Positions 36,396 through 49,049 of a stretch of 64,000 bases of DNA are shown here, piece after piece; the first letter of the stretch is position 1, and each line of letters begins with the position of its first letter. Under the pieces are notes generated by a model. That model worked only from the letters and a program-made list of their open reading frames with translations. It was not told the DNA's origin and made no database searches. Origin of the DNA: Rhinopithecus roxellana (taxonomy: Eukaryota; Chordata; Mammalia; Primates; Cercopithecidae); assembly GCF_007565055.1 (NCBI RefSeq), contig NC_044554.1, positions 56,825,676 through 56,889,675 of the forward strand. The letters are read 5' to 3'. A program made the position numbers and the translations under genes.

Positions 36396-36677
36396 GGCCG
36401 GGCGCGGTGGCTCAAGCCTGTAATCCCAGCACTTTGGGAGGCCGAGATGGGCGGATCACAAGGTCAGGAGATCGAGACCATCCTGGCTAACACGGTGAAA
36501 CCCCGTCTCTACTAAAAAATATAAAAAACTAGCCGGGCGAGGTGGCGGGCGCTTGTAGTCCCAGCTACTCGGGAGGCTGAGGCAGGAGAATGGCGTAAAC
36601 CCGGGAGGCGGAGCTTGCAGTGAGCTGAGATCCGGCCACTGCACTCCAGCCTGGGCGACAGAGCGAGACTCCGTCTC

Positions 36678-36704
<27 letters not shown>
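36396..36704 (+). mobile_element. Young AluY of Old World monkey type
   Basis: Full-length plus-strand Alu with target duplication AAGAATCTCATTTCT at 36381-36395 and 36705-36719. Carries 'ggctcaagcctgtaatccc', 'agccgggcgaggtggcggg' and 'gagatccggccactgcac', the same diagnostic set as the copy at 31559. Very little other divergence and a long A tail indicate a recent insertion. Confidence 0.95.
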
Positions 36705-36708
<4 letters not shown>

Positions 36709-37045
36709 ATCTCATTTCTGCTTAATCAAGAAATATGCATATTATTAAACTTTGTCACAATGCTAAATTGCCAACCAGAAATATTAGATCACCTATGCTT
36801 GCCTCCACAACAATGCTTATTTTTCTACCTCATTACTAATATTAGGCATCAAAAGTCCTCTTATTCTTTGCCAATTTGGTAGATTAGAACATAGCATCTT
36901 ATTAAGTGTGACTTTGATTATCAACAAAAATATAGGCATATACATAATTTCCCCAATTTATGCTTTTTCCTTGTAATTTTTCATGCAATGCTTTTGCTAA
37001 ATAGTTTTATTTGCTTTTTTGTTTCTTTACCAACAAAATGTCTCC

Positions 37046-37165
<120 letters not shown>

Positions 37166-37201
37166 TTTATGGGTTTTGCCTTTGGAGTCAGGCTTAGAAA
37201 T

Positions 37202-37506
37202 GGCCGGGCACAGTGGCTCACACCCATAATTCCGACACTTTGGGAGGCCGAGGCAGGAAGATCACTTGAGGTCAGGAGTTCGAGACCAGCCTGGCCAACA
37301 TGGTAAAATTCATCTCTACTAAAAATACAAAAAAATTAGCTGGATGTGGTGGCACACACCTGTAATCCCAGCTACACAGGAGGCTGAGGCAGGAGAATCG
37401 GTTGAACACTGGAGGCAGAAGTTGTGGTGAGCCAAGATCACACCACTGCACTCAAGACTGGGTGAAGAAGCGAGACTCCAGCTAGGAAAAAAAAAAAAAA
37501 AAAAAA
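37202..37506 (+). mobile_element. Alu (AluS age)
   Basis: Plus-strand full-length Alu from 'ggccgggcacagtggctcac' to an A-run. Contains a disturbed right-monomer end ('ctcaagactgggtgaagaag'). Target duplication not clear. Confidence 0.9.
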
Positions 37507-39825
37507 AGCCTGAGAAGGAATTATCTAACTTTAGAAATGATCAATCTGTCATCAAGGGAGTTGTTTAAGGATATGCTGGATGATTTTCTGCTGTTATTTT
37601 GTTGAAGAAGTCTATATTTGACCTCTAAAACTGAATAGTTATATAAATAAAAATTTAAAGTAATTTATGAATTAATTAAGAGCAGAAACAAACAGAGGAA
37701 TCAAAAACAGAAATGAGGGAGGGGCTTGAAGATGGCTGATGAGATGCACCTGGCATTCCTCCTCCACAGAGAAGAACCAAAATATTAAGTAGATCATTAC
37801 ACTTTAAATAGATCAACTATGAGGGGATACTGGAACTCAATAGAGAAGTGACAGGAACAACTAAGGCAACATAGAAGAGAGAAGCAAGGCAGCCTGCTTG
37901 GCTAGAATTAGCTGGGGAGAGCGCTCCCATGCAGGGAAACAGTAAATGAAAGATCCTCAGTGACACATATTCCCACAGTAGGCTCCTCCTGTACCAGTCA
38001 TGGGAGGGCCTTTCCATCCGTGCAGCCCCTGAGACTAACATAGAGATCTACCTGCAGACAGGTGCAATGGCATTACTCCAGACAGTGAGCTCATGCTGGG
38101 TTTCACACACACCCTGAATCCCAAGCACCTACGACATGGCATCATTTTGAGAGTCCAGCTTCCACCAGACTGCATCCTTCCCTGGGGCCCCAAAGCCCCT
38201 TCATCTGCACATTCCTAGAGCCCCATTGACATATTCTGCATATAGTCACCACCACAGCTGGCTGTCACTGCCAGGGCTGAAATACAAGCCATTGGCAGTA
38301 ACACTGATGCTCCCAGCAGCAAAGCTGCTGAGCATTTTCATGTGCCTGGGGACGGACTCTCCCACCTCTAGCTGCCATCACTGCTGGCTGCTGCCACTGG
38401 GGCCAAAGCACAGGCCACTGGCAGTAACTCTGCCCATCCCAGTAACAGGCTACCATGCACTTTCACATATCCTGAGATCAGGCTCCCCTGCCTGCAGTCA
38501 CCACTTGGGATCAATGTGCATGCTCCCCAACCACCTACCTACATTCACTGCCAATGAAAGCACCCCCGCCCTCCCTATCAGCAAGGTGCATAACAGCCAC
38601 TACTGATTCGACTCAAGCACTTTGCTGTGGGCCTGGGGATTACCCACCCCTGGCCACCAGAGCCAATGTCCATAGGCACTATTAGGGGCTTAAGGTCAAG
38701 GTTGCCAAGCCTGGATCTGCAGCCCTCCTCACTGTCTGAGCGTGGTGTTTGATGGTTTGAGGACCACAAAGTCCTGTCACCCACCGTTAGCACCCATGCA
38801 CTCATCCCTGGGACGTGAGGATGGGCTCACCCTGTTTGCCACCACAACTACCTGCATGCATAACCTATAGGCCTGAGTTCTGGCCCATCCAGTGTATCAC
38901 AACCACTAGCAACACCAGTGTAGACTGCTTGGAAGCCAGAAGGTTATCCCACCACTACTGCTGTATCCCACAGCTGGCCTGCTGTCCAGGGGTCTGTGGA
39001 CCCACCCACCAGCCTGGTTACCTGCTGGTACTACTGACACCAAAGAAAATGGCCCATAGGCCCAAGGATTGGCCTGCCTGGATCTGCTAACACTGGTACC
39101 AGCACTGTCCACCTGGGGCCTAAGGATAGGCATACTCACCCCACCAGTGCACTCACTAGGGCCTGAGGACTAGCCCAACTGGCATCTTTATCTCCAACAA
39201 AACTTTAGCATGGCTTCCACTAATAACTGTACCCTAAGCCACTGAGTAAATCACAGACACTATTGACACTAATTGCAGTCAAATAAATTATACAGAAACT
39301 ACACTACTGCACACACCCAGAATCAAAGCCAAGTGCCCTACACAACAAATACCATAGATATAACTTCAGGAAAAAATCCTCCTCTGTGAAAGTAAATCCA
39401 AAAAATTAGAACAAGTGACTGCTATACCAGATATGCAGATATCAATGTAAGGACACAAGAAACATGAAAAAGTAAAGAAATATGATGCCAATAAAACATG
39501 ATGTCAATAAAAAAATTAAGACAGAAATCAAAAATTTATTTTGTTTCTTGAAAAAAAATGAAACTGAAACACAGCATGCCAAAACCTATTGGATACAGCA
39601 AAAGTAGTGCTAAGAGATATATTTAAAGCTATATACGGCTACACCAAAAGTGAACAGATTTCGCATAAACAATCTAAAGATGTACCTCAAGGAACTTGAA
39701 TGGCAAGAACAAACCAAACTTAAAATTAGTAGAAAAAATTAAAGATCAGAGCAGATCTAAATGAAACAGACTAAAAAAAGTGATAAAAATAATCAACAAA
39801 ACAAAAAGTTTTTTAAAAAGATAAA

Positions 39826-42046
39826 CAAAACTCATGCTAAAAACTCTCAATAAACTACATATTGATGGAACATATCTCGGAATAATAAGAGCTATTAATG
39901 ACAAACCAATAGCCAATATCATACTGAATGGGCAAAAGCTGGAAGCATTCCCTTTGAAAACTGGCACAAGACAAGGATGCCCTCTCTCACCACTCCTATT
40001 CAATATAGTAGTGGAAGTTCTGGCCAGGGCAATCAGGCAAGAGAAAGACATAAAGGGTATTCATATAGGAAGAGAGAGGAAGTCAAATAGTCTCTGTTTA
40101 CAGATGACCTGATAGTGTATTTAGAAAACCCCATTGTTTCAGCCCCAAAACCCCTTAAGCTGATAAGCAACTTCAGCAAAGTCTCAGAATACAAAATCAA
40201 TGTGCACAAATCACAAGCATACACCAACGACAAACAAGCAGAGAGCCAAATCATGAGTGAACTCCTATTCACAATTGCTACAAATAGAATAAAATACCTA
40301 GGAATACAACTTACAAGGGACATGAAGGAACTCTTAAAGGAGGACTATAAATCACTGCTCAAGGAAATAAGAGAGGACACAAACAAATGGAAAAGCATTC
40401 CATCTTCATGGATAGGAAGAATCAATATCATGAAAATGGCCATACTGCCCAAAGTAATTTATAGATTCAATGCTATTTCCATCAAGCTATCATTGACTTT
40501 CTTCACAGAATTATAAAAAACTACTTTAAATTTCATGTGGAACAAAAAAGAGCCCATATAGCCAAGACAATCCTAAGCAAAAAGAATAAAGATGGAGGCA
40601 TCACGTTACCTGACTTCAAACTATACTATAAGCCTACAGTAAACAAAACAGCATGGTACTGGTACCAAAACAGATATATGAACCAATGGAACAGAATAGA
40701 GAACTTAGAAATAAAACCACACATCTACAACCATCTGATCTTCAACAAACCTGACAAAAACAAGCAATGGGGAAAGGGTTCCCTATTTAATAAACAGAGC
40801 TGGGAAAACTGGCTAGCCATATGAAGAAAACAGAAACTGGACCCCTTCCTTACACTTTATACAAAAATAATTCAAGGTGGATTAAGACTTAAATGTAAAA
40901 CCCAAAACCATGAAAACCCTAGAAGAAAACCTAGGCAATATTATTGAGGACATAGGCATGGGCAAAGACTTCATAAATAAAACACCAAAAGCAATTGAAA
41001 CAAAAGCTAAAATTTACAAATGGGATCTAATTAATCTAAAGAGCTTCTGCACAGCAAAAGAAACTATCATCAGAGCAAACAGGCAACTTGTTCTGTAGAA
41101 TGGGAGAAAAATTTTGCAATCTATCCATCTGACAAAGGGCTAATATCCAAAATATACAAGGAACTTAAACAAATTTACCAGAAAAAAGACAAAAAATCCC
41201 ATCAAAAAGTGGGCAAAGGATATGAACAGACGCTTCTCAAAAGAAGACATTTATGTGGCCAACAAACATATGGAAAAAAGTTCATCATCACTTGTCATTA
41301 GAAAAATACAAATCAAAACCACAATGACATACCATCGCATGCCAGTTAGAATGGTGATCATTAAAAATTCAGGAAACAACAGATGCTGGCAAGGATGTGG
41401 AGAAATAGTAACACTTTTACACTGTTGGGAGTACAAATTAGTTCAACCATTGTGGAAGGCAGTATGACAACTCCTCAAGGATCTAGAACCAGAAATACCA
41501 TTTGACCCAGCAATCCCATTATTGGGTATATACCCAAAGGATTGTAAATCATTGTACTCTAAAGACACATGCACACATATGTTTATTGCAGCACTATTCA
41601 CAATAGCAAAGACCTAGAACCAACCCAAATGCCCATCAATGATAGACTGGATAAAGAAAAGGTGGCACATATCTGCCACAGAATACTATGCAGCCATAAA
41701 GAAGAATGAGTTCATGTCCTTTTCAGGGACATGGATTAAGCTGGAAACTATCATTCTCAGCAAACTAACACCAGAACAGAAAACCAAACACTGCATATTC
41801 TCACTCATAAGTGGAAGTTGAACAATGAGAACACATGGACACAGGGAGGGGAACATCACACAAAAGGGCCTGTTAGGGGGTCGGGGCAAGGGGAGGGAGA
41901 GCATTAAGACAAATACCTAGTGTATGCAGGGCCTAAAACTTAGATGACGGGTTGATAGGTACAGCAAACAACCATGGCACATGTATACCTACATAACAAA
42001 CCTGCATGTTCTTCACATATATCCCAGAACTTAAAGTAAATTTTTA
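39826..42046 (+). mobile_element. Nested primate L1 (L1PA-like), 5'-truncated
   Basis: Begins within ORF2 ('tcatgctaaaaactctcaat') and ends with the L1 3' UTR ('acataacaaacctgcatgtt') and short A-rich tail. The host L1 text 'aaaaagataaa' occurs before (39815-39825) and after (42047-42057), which is the target duplication, and the host then continues in register. Much less diverged than the host. Confidence 0.92.
39834..41821 (+). pseudogene. Disrupted L1 ORF2 C-terminal half in the nested L1
   Basis: Fragments of the reverse transcriptase and C-terminal regions lie in several frames: 39834-40112 (with T-R-Q-G-C-P-L-S-P), 40115-40516, 40537-40824, 40910-41098, 41222-41467 and 41639-41821. A frameshift falls at the catalytic F-x-D-D region near 40100, and the zinc-like motif near 41400 has lost its last cysteine. 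It cannot produce an active enzyme. Confidence 0.9.
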
Positions 42047-42176
42047 AAAAAGATAAAACTGATAAACCACTAGCTAATCTAATCAAGAAAAAAGGGAGAA
42101 TATAAAAATAAACAAAATTCAAAATGAAAAAGAAGACATTACAACTGATATCACAGAAATAAAAATCATTATGAGG

Positions 42177-42478
42177 GGCTGGGCGCACTGGCTTACGCCT
42201 ATAATCCCAGCACTTTGGGAGGCCGAGGTGGGTGGATTGCCTGAGCTCAGGAGTTCGCAACCAACCTGGGCAACACGGTGAAACCCTGTCTCTACTAAAA
42301 CACAAAAAATTAGCCAGGCATGGCATCATATGCCTGTAGTCCCAGCTACTCAGGAGGCTGAGACAGGAGAATGGCATGAACCCAGGAGGCAGATGTTGCA
42401 GTGAACTGAGATCACGCCACTGTACTCCAACCTAGGTGACAGACCAGATTCTGCCTCAAAAAAAAAAAAAAAAAAAAA
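42177..42478 (+). mobile_element. Alu inserted in old L1
   Basis: Plus-strand Alu with A tail. Flanks 'tcattatgag' before and 'gattatgag' after are the target duplication, and L1 text continues across. Moderately diverged. Confidence 0.9.
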
Positions 42479-43085
42479 GATTATGAGAAACTATTGTAAA
42501 CACCTGTATGTTAACAGACTAGAAAACCTATAAAAATTGATATATTCCTAGACACATACAACCTATCAAGATTGAATTAGGAAGAAATAGAAAATCCAAA
42601 CTGACCCAAAACAAGTAACAAGATTGAATCCATAATAAGTAGTCTCCCAACCACGAAAAGCCCAAGATCTGTTGGTCTTATTGCCAAATTCTACCAAACA
42701 TGTAAAGAAAAACTTATAGCAATTCTCTTCAAGTCATGTTTAAAGAAACAAAAAGAGGTAATCCACCCTAACTCATTCTATGAGGCCAGGTTTACACTGA
42801 TACCAAAACCAGACTAGGGCACAACAACAACAACAGAAAATACAAGCAATATTCCTGATGAACATAGATGAAAAATTCTCAACAAAATACCAGCAAATTG
42901 AATCCAAAAGAACATCAAAAAGATAATACGACATGATCAAGTAGGATTTATCCCAGGGATGCAAGGATGTTTTAACACAATACATGTGATACATCACACC
43001 AAGAGAATGAAGGACAAAAACTATATGGTCATCTCAAAAGACACAGAAAAGGCATTTAATAAAATTCAGCATCTTTTCAAGATGT

Positions 43086-43200
43086 ATTCCCAGCTACCTG
43101 GGAGGCTGAGGCAGCAGAATGGCGTGAACCCAGGAGGCAGAGCTTGCAGTGAGCTGAGGTCGCGCCACTACACTCCAGCCTGGGTGACAGCGAGACTCTG

Positions 43201-43249
<49 letters not shown>
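43086..43249 (+). mobile_element. 5'-truncated Alu (right monomer only) with 46-nt A tail
   Basis: Starts at 'cccagctacctgggaggctg', i.e. within the Alu right half, and ends in a 46-nt A-run. It interrupts the old L1. Target duplication is at most ATTC, so the insertion could have been atypical. Confidence 0.88.
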
Positions 43250-43251
<2 letters not shown>

Positions 43252-45430
43252 CTCAACATACCACGAATCAAAGGAACATACCTCAACATAATAAAGTCAT
43301 ATATGACAAATCCACACCTAATGTCATACTGACAAGGAAAAGTTAAAAGCATTTCCTCTAAGAACTATACACAACTAGGTTGCCCACTTTTACCACTCCT
43401 ATTCAATCGTACTGGAAGTCAAAGCCAGAGAATTGAAGCAGGAGAAGGAAATAAAACACATGCAAATTGGAAAAGAGGAAGTCAAATTGTCCTATGCAAA
43501 TGATAAAACCTTATATTTAGATAAACCAAAAGATTCTACCAAAAACTCTTAGAACTGATAAATTCAGTAAAATTGCAGGTTAAAAAATCTACATATGAAA
43601 ATTGAATGCATTTACAATTCACCAATAATGAAATAGCTGAGAAAGATATCAAGAAATTGATGTCATTTGCACTAACTACAAAAATAAGAAAACATCTGGG
43701 AGTAAATTTAACCACAGAGGTGAAAGACCTCTACAAGCAAAACTGCAAAACACTGATGAAAGAAATTGAAGACGACCAAAACAAATGGAAACACATCACA
43801 GTTCGTGGATCAGAAGAAATAATATTGTTAAAATGATGCAATTATCCAACGCAATTCACAGATTCAATGCAATCCCTATGAAAATGCAATGACATTTTTC
43901 ACAGAAATAGGAAAAACAATCCTAAAATTTGCATGGAGCCAAACAAGGTTGTACAGTTAAAGCAATCCTGAGGAAAAAGAACAAAGCTGGAGATATCAGA
44001 ATACCTGACTTCAAAATATATTATAAGGATAAAGTAACCAAAACAGCATGGCATTGATATAAAAACAGACACATAGACAAATGGAACAGAATAGAAAAGT
44101 CAGAAATAAATCTATGTATTTACGAACAACTGATTTTTGACAAAACCACCAAGAACATGCATTGGGGAAAGGGCATCTCCTTCAATAAATGGTGCTAAGA
44201 AAACTGATATCAATACATAGAAGATTGAGACTGGACTGCTATCACTCATTGTATTCAAAAATCAACTCAAGAGTAATTAAGGACTTAAATATAAGACTTG
44301 ACACTATAAAACCACTAAAAGAAAACATAGGGGAAACACTTCAAGACATTGGTCTAGGCAAAGACTTTATGGCTAACACCTCAAAAGCCCAGGCAATAAA
44401 ACCAAAAATAGACAAATGAGACTATATCCAACTAATAAGCTTCTGCACAGGAAATGAAAAATCAGTAAGATGAAGAGACAACCTGTTGAATGGAAGAAAA
44501 TATTTACAAACTATTTATCTGACAAGGACTAATAGCCATAATAAATAAGGAACTCAACAGTGAGGAAACAATTCCATTAAAAAGTAGGCAAAAGAATAAA
44601 TAGACATTTCTCAAAACAAGACATACAAATGGTTAGGAGGTATATGAAAAAATATTTAACATCACTAATCATCAAGGAGATGCAAATTAAACCACAATGA
44701 GACATTACCTTACCCCAGTTAAAATAGCTATTATTAGAAAGAAAAAAATAATAACAGATGCTGGTGAGGATGCAGAAAAAAGAGAACCCTCATACAGTGT
44801 TGGTACAAATGTAAATTAGTACAGCCACAATGGGAAACAGTGTAAAGATTTCTCAAAAAACTAAAATTAAACCTACCATGTGATACAGCAATTTCACCAT
44901 GGGTGTTTATCCAAAGGAAAGGAAATCAGTATATCAAAAGGATACCTGCACTACCATGTTTATTGCAGCACTAGTCACAATACCAAAGATATGGAAGTGT
45001 CCATCAATAGATGAATGAATTTTTAAAATGTGTTCTGTCTACACAATAAAATATTATTCAGCCATAAAAAAGAAACCCTGTCATTTGCAGCAACATTGAT
45101 GTAACTGAGGGTCATTATGTTAAGTGAAGTAAGCCTAGCACAAAAACACAAATACTGCATGCTCGCGCTCATATGTGGGAGCTAAAAATGTTGATCTTGT
45201 GGAGGTAGACAGTAGAATTCTAGATACTAGAGACTGGGAATGGTGTGTGGGTGGGAAGGGGAGAAGGAAGATAGGTTAGCTAATGGTTACAAACACACAG
45301 TTAGATAGCATAACTTCTAATGTTCTACAGCAGAGGAGGGTGGCTATAGTTAACAACAATGTATTGAATATTTCAAAATAGCTAGAAGAGAGAACTTGAA
45401 ATATTTTCAACACATAGAAATGATCTCATA

Positions 45431-47110
45431 TTATGTATCAGTAAAAAATATGATAACCAGGCCAGACTGAAAGACCAGAAAAAAAAACAGAAGTGAGAAG
45501 GGGAATAACACCACAGGGTAAGAATTGGGAGAGGGACTTTTACTTTTCATTTTATAGGCTTCGCACCAATTTTTAAAACATGTATCAAATATATTAATAA
45601 AAATGTTACATAACCATAACAAATCATAATAATAAATAAGTTAAATTGAGACGACAAGAAGATATGGTTCATGCCTTCAAATAATGCATTATCTGTTAAA
45701 TGAACTCACAGGCTAGAAGTCTCTTAGCAGAGGTTAGATTTTTACCTGGTGACCAAAACATCATTACTACTCTCGAATGTATCATGTTTATAAAATAGCC
45801 AGGAGTCTTCCCACTCCACTAACCACAATCTCCTGAGCAACTTTTAACCTCAATTTTGCTGGCTATCTTTAAATTTCCTATTTGGAAGCACAGAGAAAGT
45901 CAGAGCTAGAACTAAGTAGAGTGATGTCTGCTTGTTTCTCTTGACTGATCTCTGTCATCTCTAAGTATCCCATTGAAGCCTTTTTCTCCTACTTGAGTAC
46001 CTTCAAATTTATTTAACACCTGCCTTGTTTGAACTACCAGAGGAATAACAAGATGACAGTTACTTTTGATTTTGCCTATCACTTTCTTTCTCTGGAATAT
46101 AATCTTAGTGACCGGGGCAATGAAGGCTACTTACCATCCACTTCTGGAGCATCAACTGCACTTGGGTGATTATGTAGGGACTACACAAGTTCAAAGACCC
46201 TGCGTAGAAATGATTCCAACAAGCAGGGGAAAGGAAATTAGTTCTGTGACCCTAACCCAGAATTCTCTAGATCTAAAGGACTGGCATGCTCTGAACCAGA
46301 GAGGAAACGTGAGGCCCATTCAAGAACAGATTGAAATCCTGAGTCATGGCATTAAAATAGTGCCCAACCCTCTTGCCTTCCTCTCCAGGGTTCTGACAGC
46401 AGGAGAGCTTGGTTGCATCCAGATGATATCTTTTAGCTTCAAGTTATAACTTGGAAACCTGAAGAAACTGGAGCAGATGGTTGACTTCATGCATCACTGA
46501 AAGGCCTGTAGTCCTCTCACATATTTGGCAATTCTGCTAAGCAAATAGAACAAACCCTACTTCAACTAAAGTCTACTTAACAATATATTGCTGTGTGGGA
46601 CAACATATCATTGTATGGACAAAATTTAATGTGGTAAAAACAAGAGGCAACCCGACAAACAGGTATTTAAGAAAATATACATAGCTACATACCAGAAGTA
46701 GGCTACTGTGAAAATAAATTACATCTAAGGCTTCCAAAAATTACATTAAGAAATCTAATCAACAGAATGGGCTCTTCCACACATGTAATTTATCTCATCG
46801 ATTATCTTGGTGCACTTGACACATAGGCAACAGCACGTGTAGCATAGATGCTGCCCATGGAAGGTCAGTGGCAGGGTTTTCAATAAGGATTTTCTCACGA
46901 TCCTAGAAAGAACATGAACTCAACAATCTGTATTCAACAGAAGGTTGAAGGCTATTCTTCTTTATAAGCAAAGGTAGCCACACATACTGGCAATATAATT
47001 TCATGGGATGCTTGTAGCCACATTACCCCCAAATGCCCACCATCGTCTCAGTTCCAGACCTGTTGTAGTATCATCCCATATTCTTCCCTGATGGGAAACT
47101 TTATATTTAA
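45431..47110. other. Unannotated; contains an unexplained 127-codon open frame
   Basis: No gene is supported. An open frame at 46066-46449 (plus, 127 codons, starting M-I-L-P-I-T-F-F-L-W) has a hydrophobic start resembling a signal segment but no recognised domain. Without splice or homology support it may be chance or an old repeat. Confidence 0.35.
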
Positions 47111-47124
47111 ATAAGCCAGCTGTA

Positions 47125-47440
47125 GGCCGGGCGCGGCGGCTCACACCTGTAATCCCAGCACTTTGGGAGGCCAAGGGGGGTGGATCACGAGGTCAGGAGA
47201 TTGAGACCATCTTGGCCAACATGGTAAAACCCTGTGTCTACTAAAAATACAAAAAGTTAGCAGGGCATGGTGGTGCGTGCCTGTAATCTACTCGGGAGGC
47301 TGAGGCAGGACAATCACTTGAACCAGGGAGTCAAAGGTTGCAGTGAGCCAAGATCAAGCCACTGCACTCCAGCCTGGGGACAGAGCAAGACTCCATCTCA
47401 AAAAAAAATAAATAAATAAAAATAATAATAATAATAATAA
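47125..47440 (+). mobile_element. Alu with (AAAT)n/(AAT)n tail
   Basis: Plus-strand Alu; target duplication AATAAGCCAGCTGT-like at about 47110-47123, and AATAAGGCAGCTGT at about 47436-47449. The tail has evolved to a mixed AAAT and AAT microsatellite. A small deletion removes 'cccagc' in the right monomer. Confidence 0.92.
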
Positions 47441-47449
47441 GGCAGCTGT

Positions 47450-47691
47450 GGCAACAGTAAAAGAAGACAAGAAAATGAATGAGAAATTATATTTGGGGAC
47501 TACTGTAGTGATAGTGAAGAAAGAGATCGTGAATGTCTTATTAGTACAAATCATTTGTAGAATACACAGGCTCACTACAGTAGAAGTCAAGGTTTTAATT
47601 ATCCGCTAAACTTTTGTTAAAAGTAACTTTCCATCTAGGAAAATTATCTGATCAGTTCTTCATTTGTCTTGAGAATATCTCTCAAAAGGTA

Positions 47692-47727
<36 letters not shown>

Positions 47728-48502
47728 ATGGAGAAACCATAAATCTGGATCTAATTCTGACCAGGGACTCTTCTTCTGTTAAACAAGATTTTTAAGTCTT
47801 TCAATTCAATTCTGCACCTATTTATTGAGCACTCACTATACATTATACAAAGCAGCCCATTATACTCACCACTCAGTACAATATTTTGCTACTGCAAAAA
47901 ACATGAGCTCAAATATTTAGAGGCAAAAAGACTCTATGTTTAATTTATTCCACTGTATCTTTTAAACCAGTCATAGATTGGATACTTGAATGGCGTCCTT
48001 GAATGCACTTGGTTTTGTTATCACATCTGCATTACTAACATCAATCTGTTGTTATAAATAATACATATTGATTACAGAGGGATTAACAAGAAGAAAAAAG
48101 TGAATAAGCAAAAATTTATCAAAAACATTATAAAAAGTTAGATGAATGTAAGTCTGCTATCCAGATTATGGAACATTTAACTGCTCTTTACTACTTTTAA
48201 AAAGCAAAACAAAACTTCATTGAGTAGCTTTGTAAAGTATTTTAAAGATTTTCATCCAAGATACTTCTTTGTTGGTAAATGTGATTCTAACAAAGTGACT
48301 TCCTATTGCTAAGTCTCATTCACTTCATTAAAAAGATCTCTTAAGCTCTAAGAGTTCTTAGATGTATCCTGCTATTAAAAAAAAAAAAAAAATGATGTTT
48401 TCTACTCCCTGTTACTCCCACTGAAATCTAACATTTCTCTGTACCAAGAACTTCTTTTTGTTCTGTAGTTCTGTGACCAAAAACAAAATAAAAATTAAAA
48501 AT
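47450..48502. other. Unannotated; contains a 33-nt A-run
   Basis: Apart from the pure A-run at 47693-47725, which is not attached to a recognised SINE or LINE, I see no feature. A second A-run lies near 48376-48391. Confidence 0.4.
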
Positions 48503-48512
48503 TAAAATCCTG

Positions 48513-48828
48513 GACTAGGCACAGTGGCTCACTACTGTAATCCCAGCACTTTGGGAGACTGAGGCGGGCGGATCACAAGGTCAGAAAATCAAGACCATCC
48601 TGGCTAACACAGTGAAACACTGTCTCTACTAAAAATACAAAAAATTAGCCAGGCATTGTGGTGCGCACCTGTAGTCCCAGCTACTCTCGAGGCTGAAGCA
48701 GGAGAATCACTTGAACCCAGGAGGTGGAGGTTGCAGTGAGCCGAGATCACGCCACTGCACTCTAGACTGGTGACAGAGAGAGACTCCATCTCAAACAAAA
48801 CAAAACAAAACAAAAAAACACAAAAAAC
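48513..48828 (+). mobile_element. Alu with (CAAAA)n tail
   Basis: Plus-strand Alu, tail made of CAAAA units. Flanks TTAAAATCC (48502-48510) and CTAAAATCC (about 48828-48836) give the target duplication. Confidence 0.9.
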
Positions 48829-49049
48829 TAAAATCCAGGCTTTTTTCTTAACTCTGTACAAAGTTGATGGTTTAACTGGGCATAACGACATGACACATAG
48901 ACTAGTAATTCTAGAACCTGGGTTATTCTCAGAAACAGCTCTGGAACTTTTTAAAAAAATTATAAATTGCTCTGCTCCAACTTCAGACTTTATGATTTGA
49001 TCCAGAACCTCTAGGACCTGGAAGTGCGTTTTTAAAAACTTCATCTATT

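Larger units (their letters stand above)
37715..45430 (+). mobile_element. Old L1 (L1MA/L1PB age) with 5' UTR, ORF1 deleted, three nested insertions
   Basis: Starts with an L1 5' UTR ('gggaggggcttgaagatggc') running to about 39.42 kb. It contains a tandem ~128-bp unit ('ggcagtaacactgatgct' / 'ggcagtaactctgccca'). At about 39.5 kb the text jumps to the middle of ORF2 ('gccaaaacctattggata'), so most of ORF1 and the ORF2 5' part are missing. The host L1 resumes after each insertion and ends near 45.43 kb in an L1MA-like 3' UTR ('ggagggtggctatagttaac'). ORF2 has many stops and frameshifts. Inserted are a younger L1 (39826-42046), an Alu (42177-42478) and a partial Alu (43086-43249). Confidence 0.88.

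Noticed and set aside
39834..41821. Active L1 reverse transcriptase
   Set aside because: The frame is broken into at least six pieces, including at the catalytic region.
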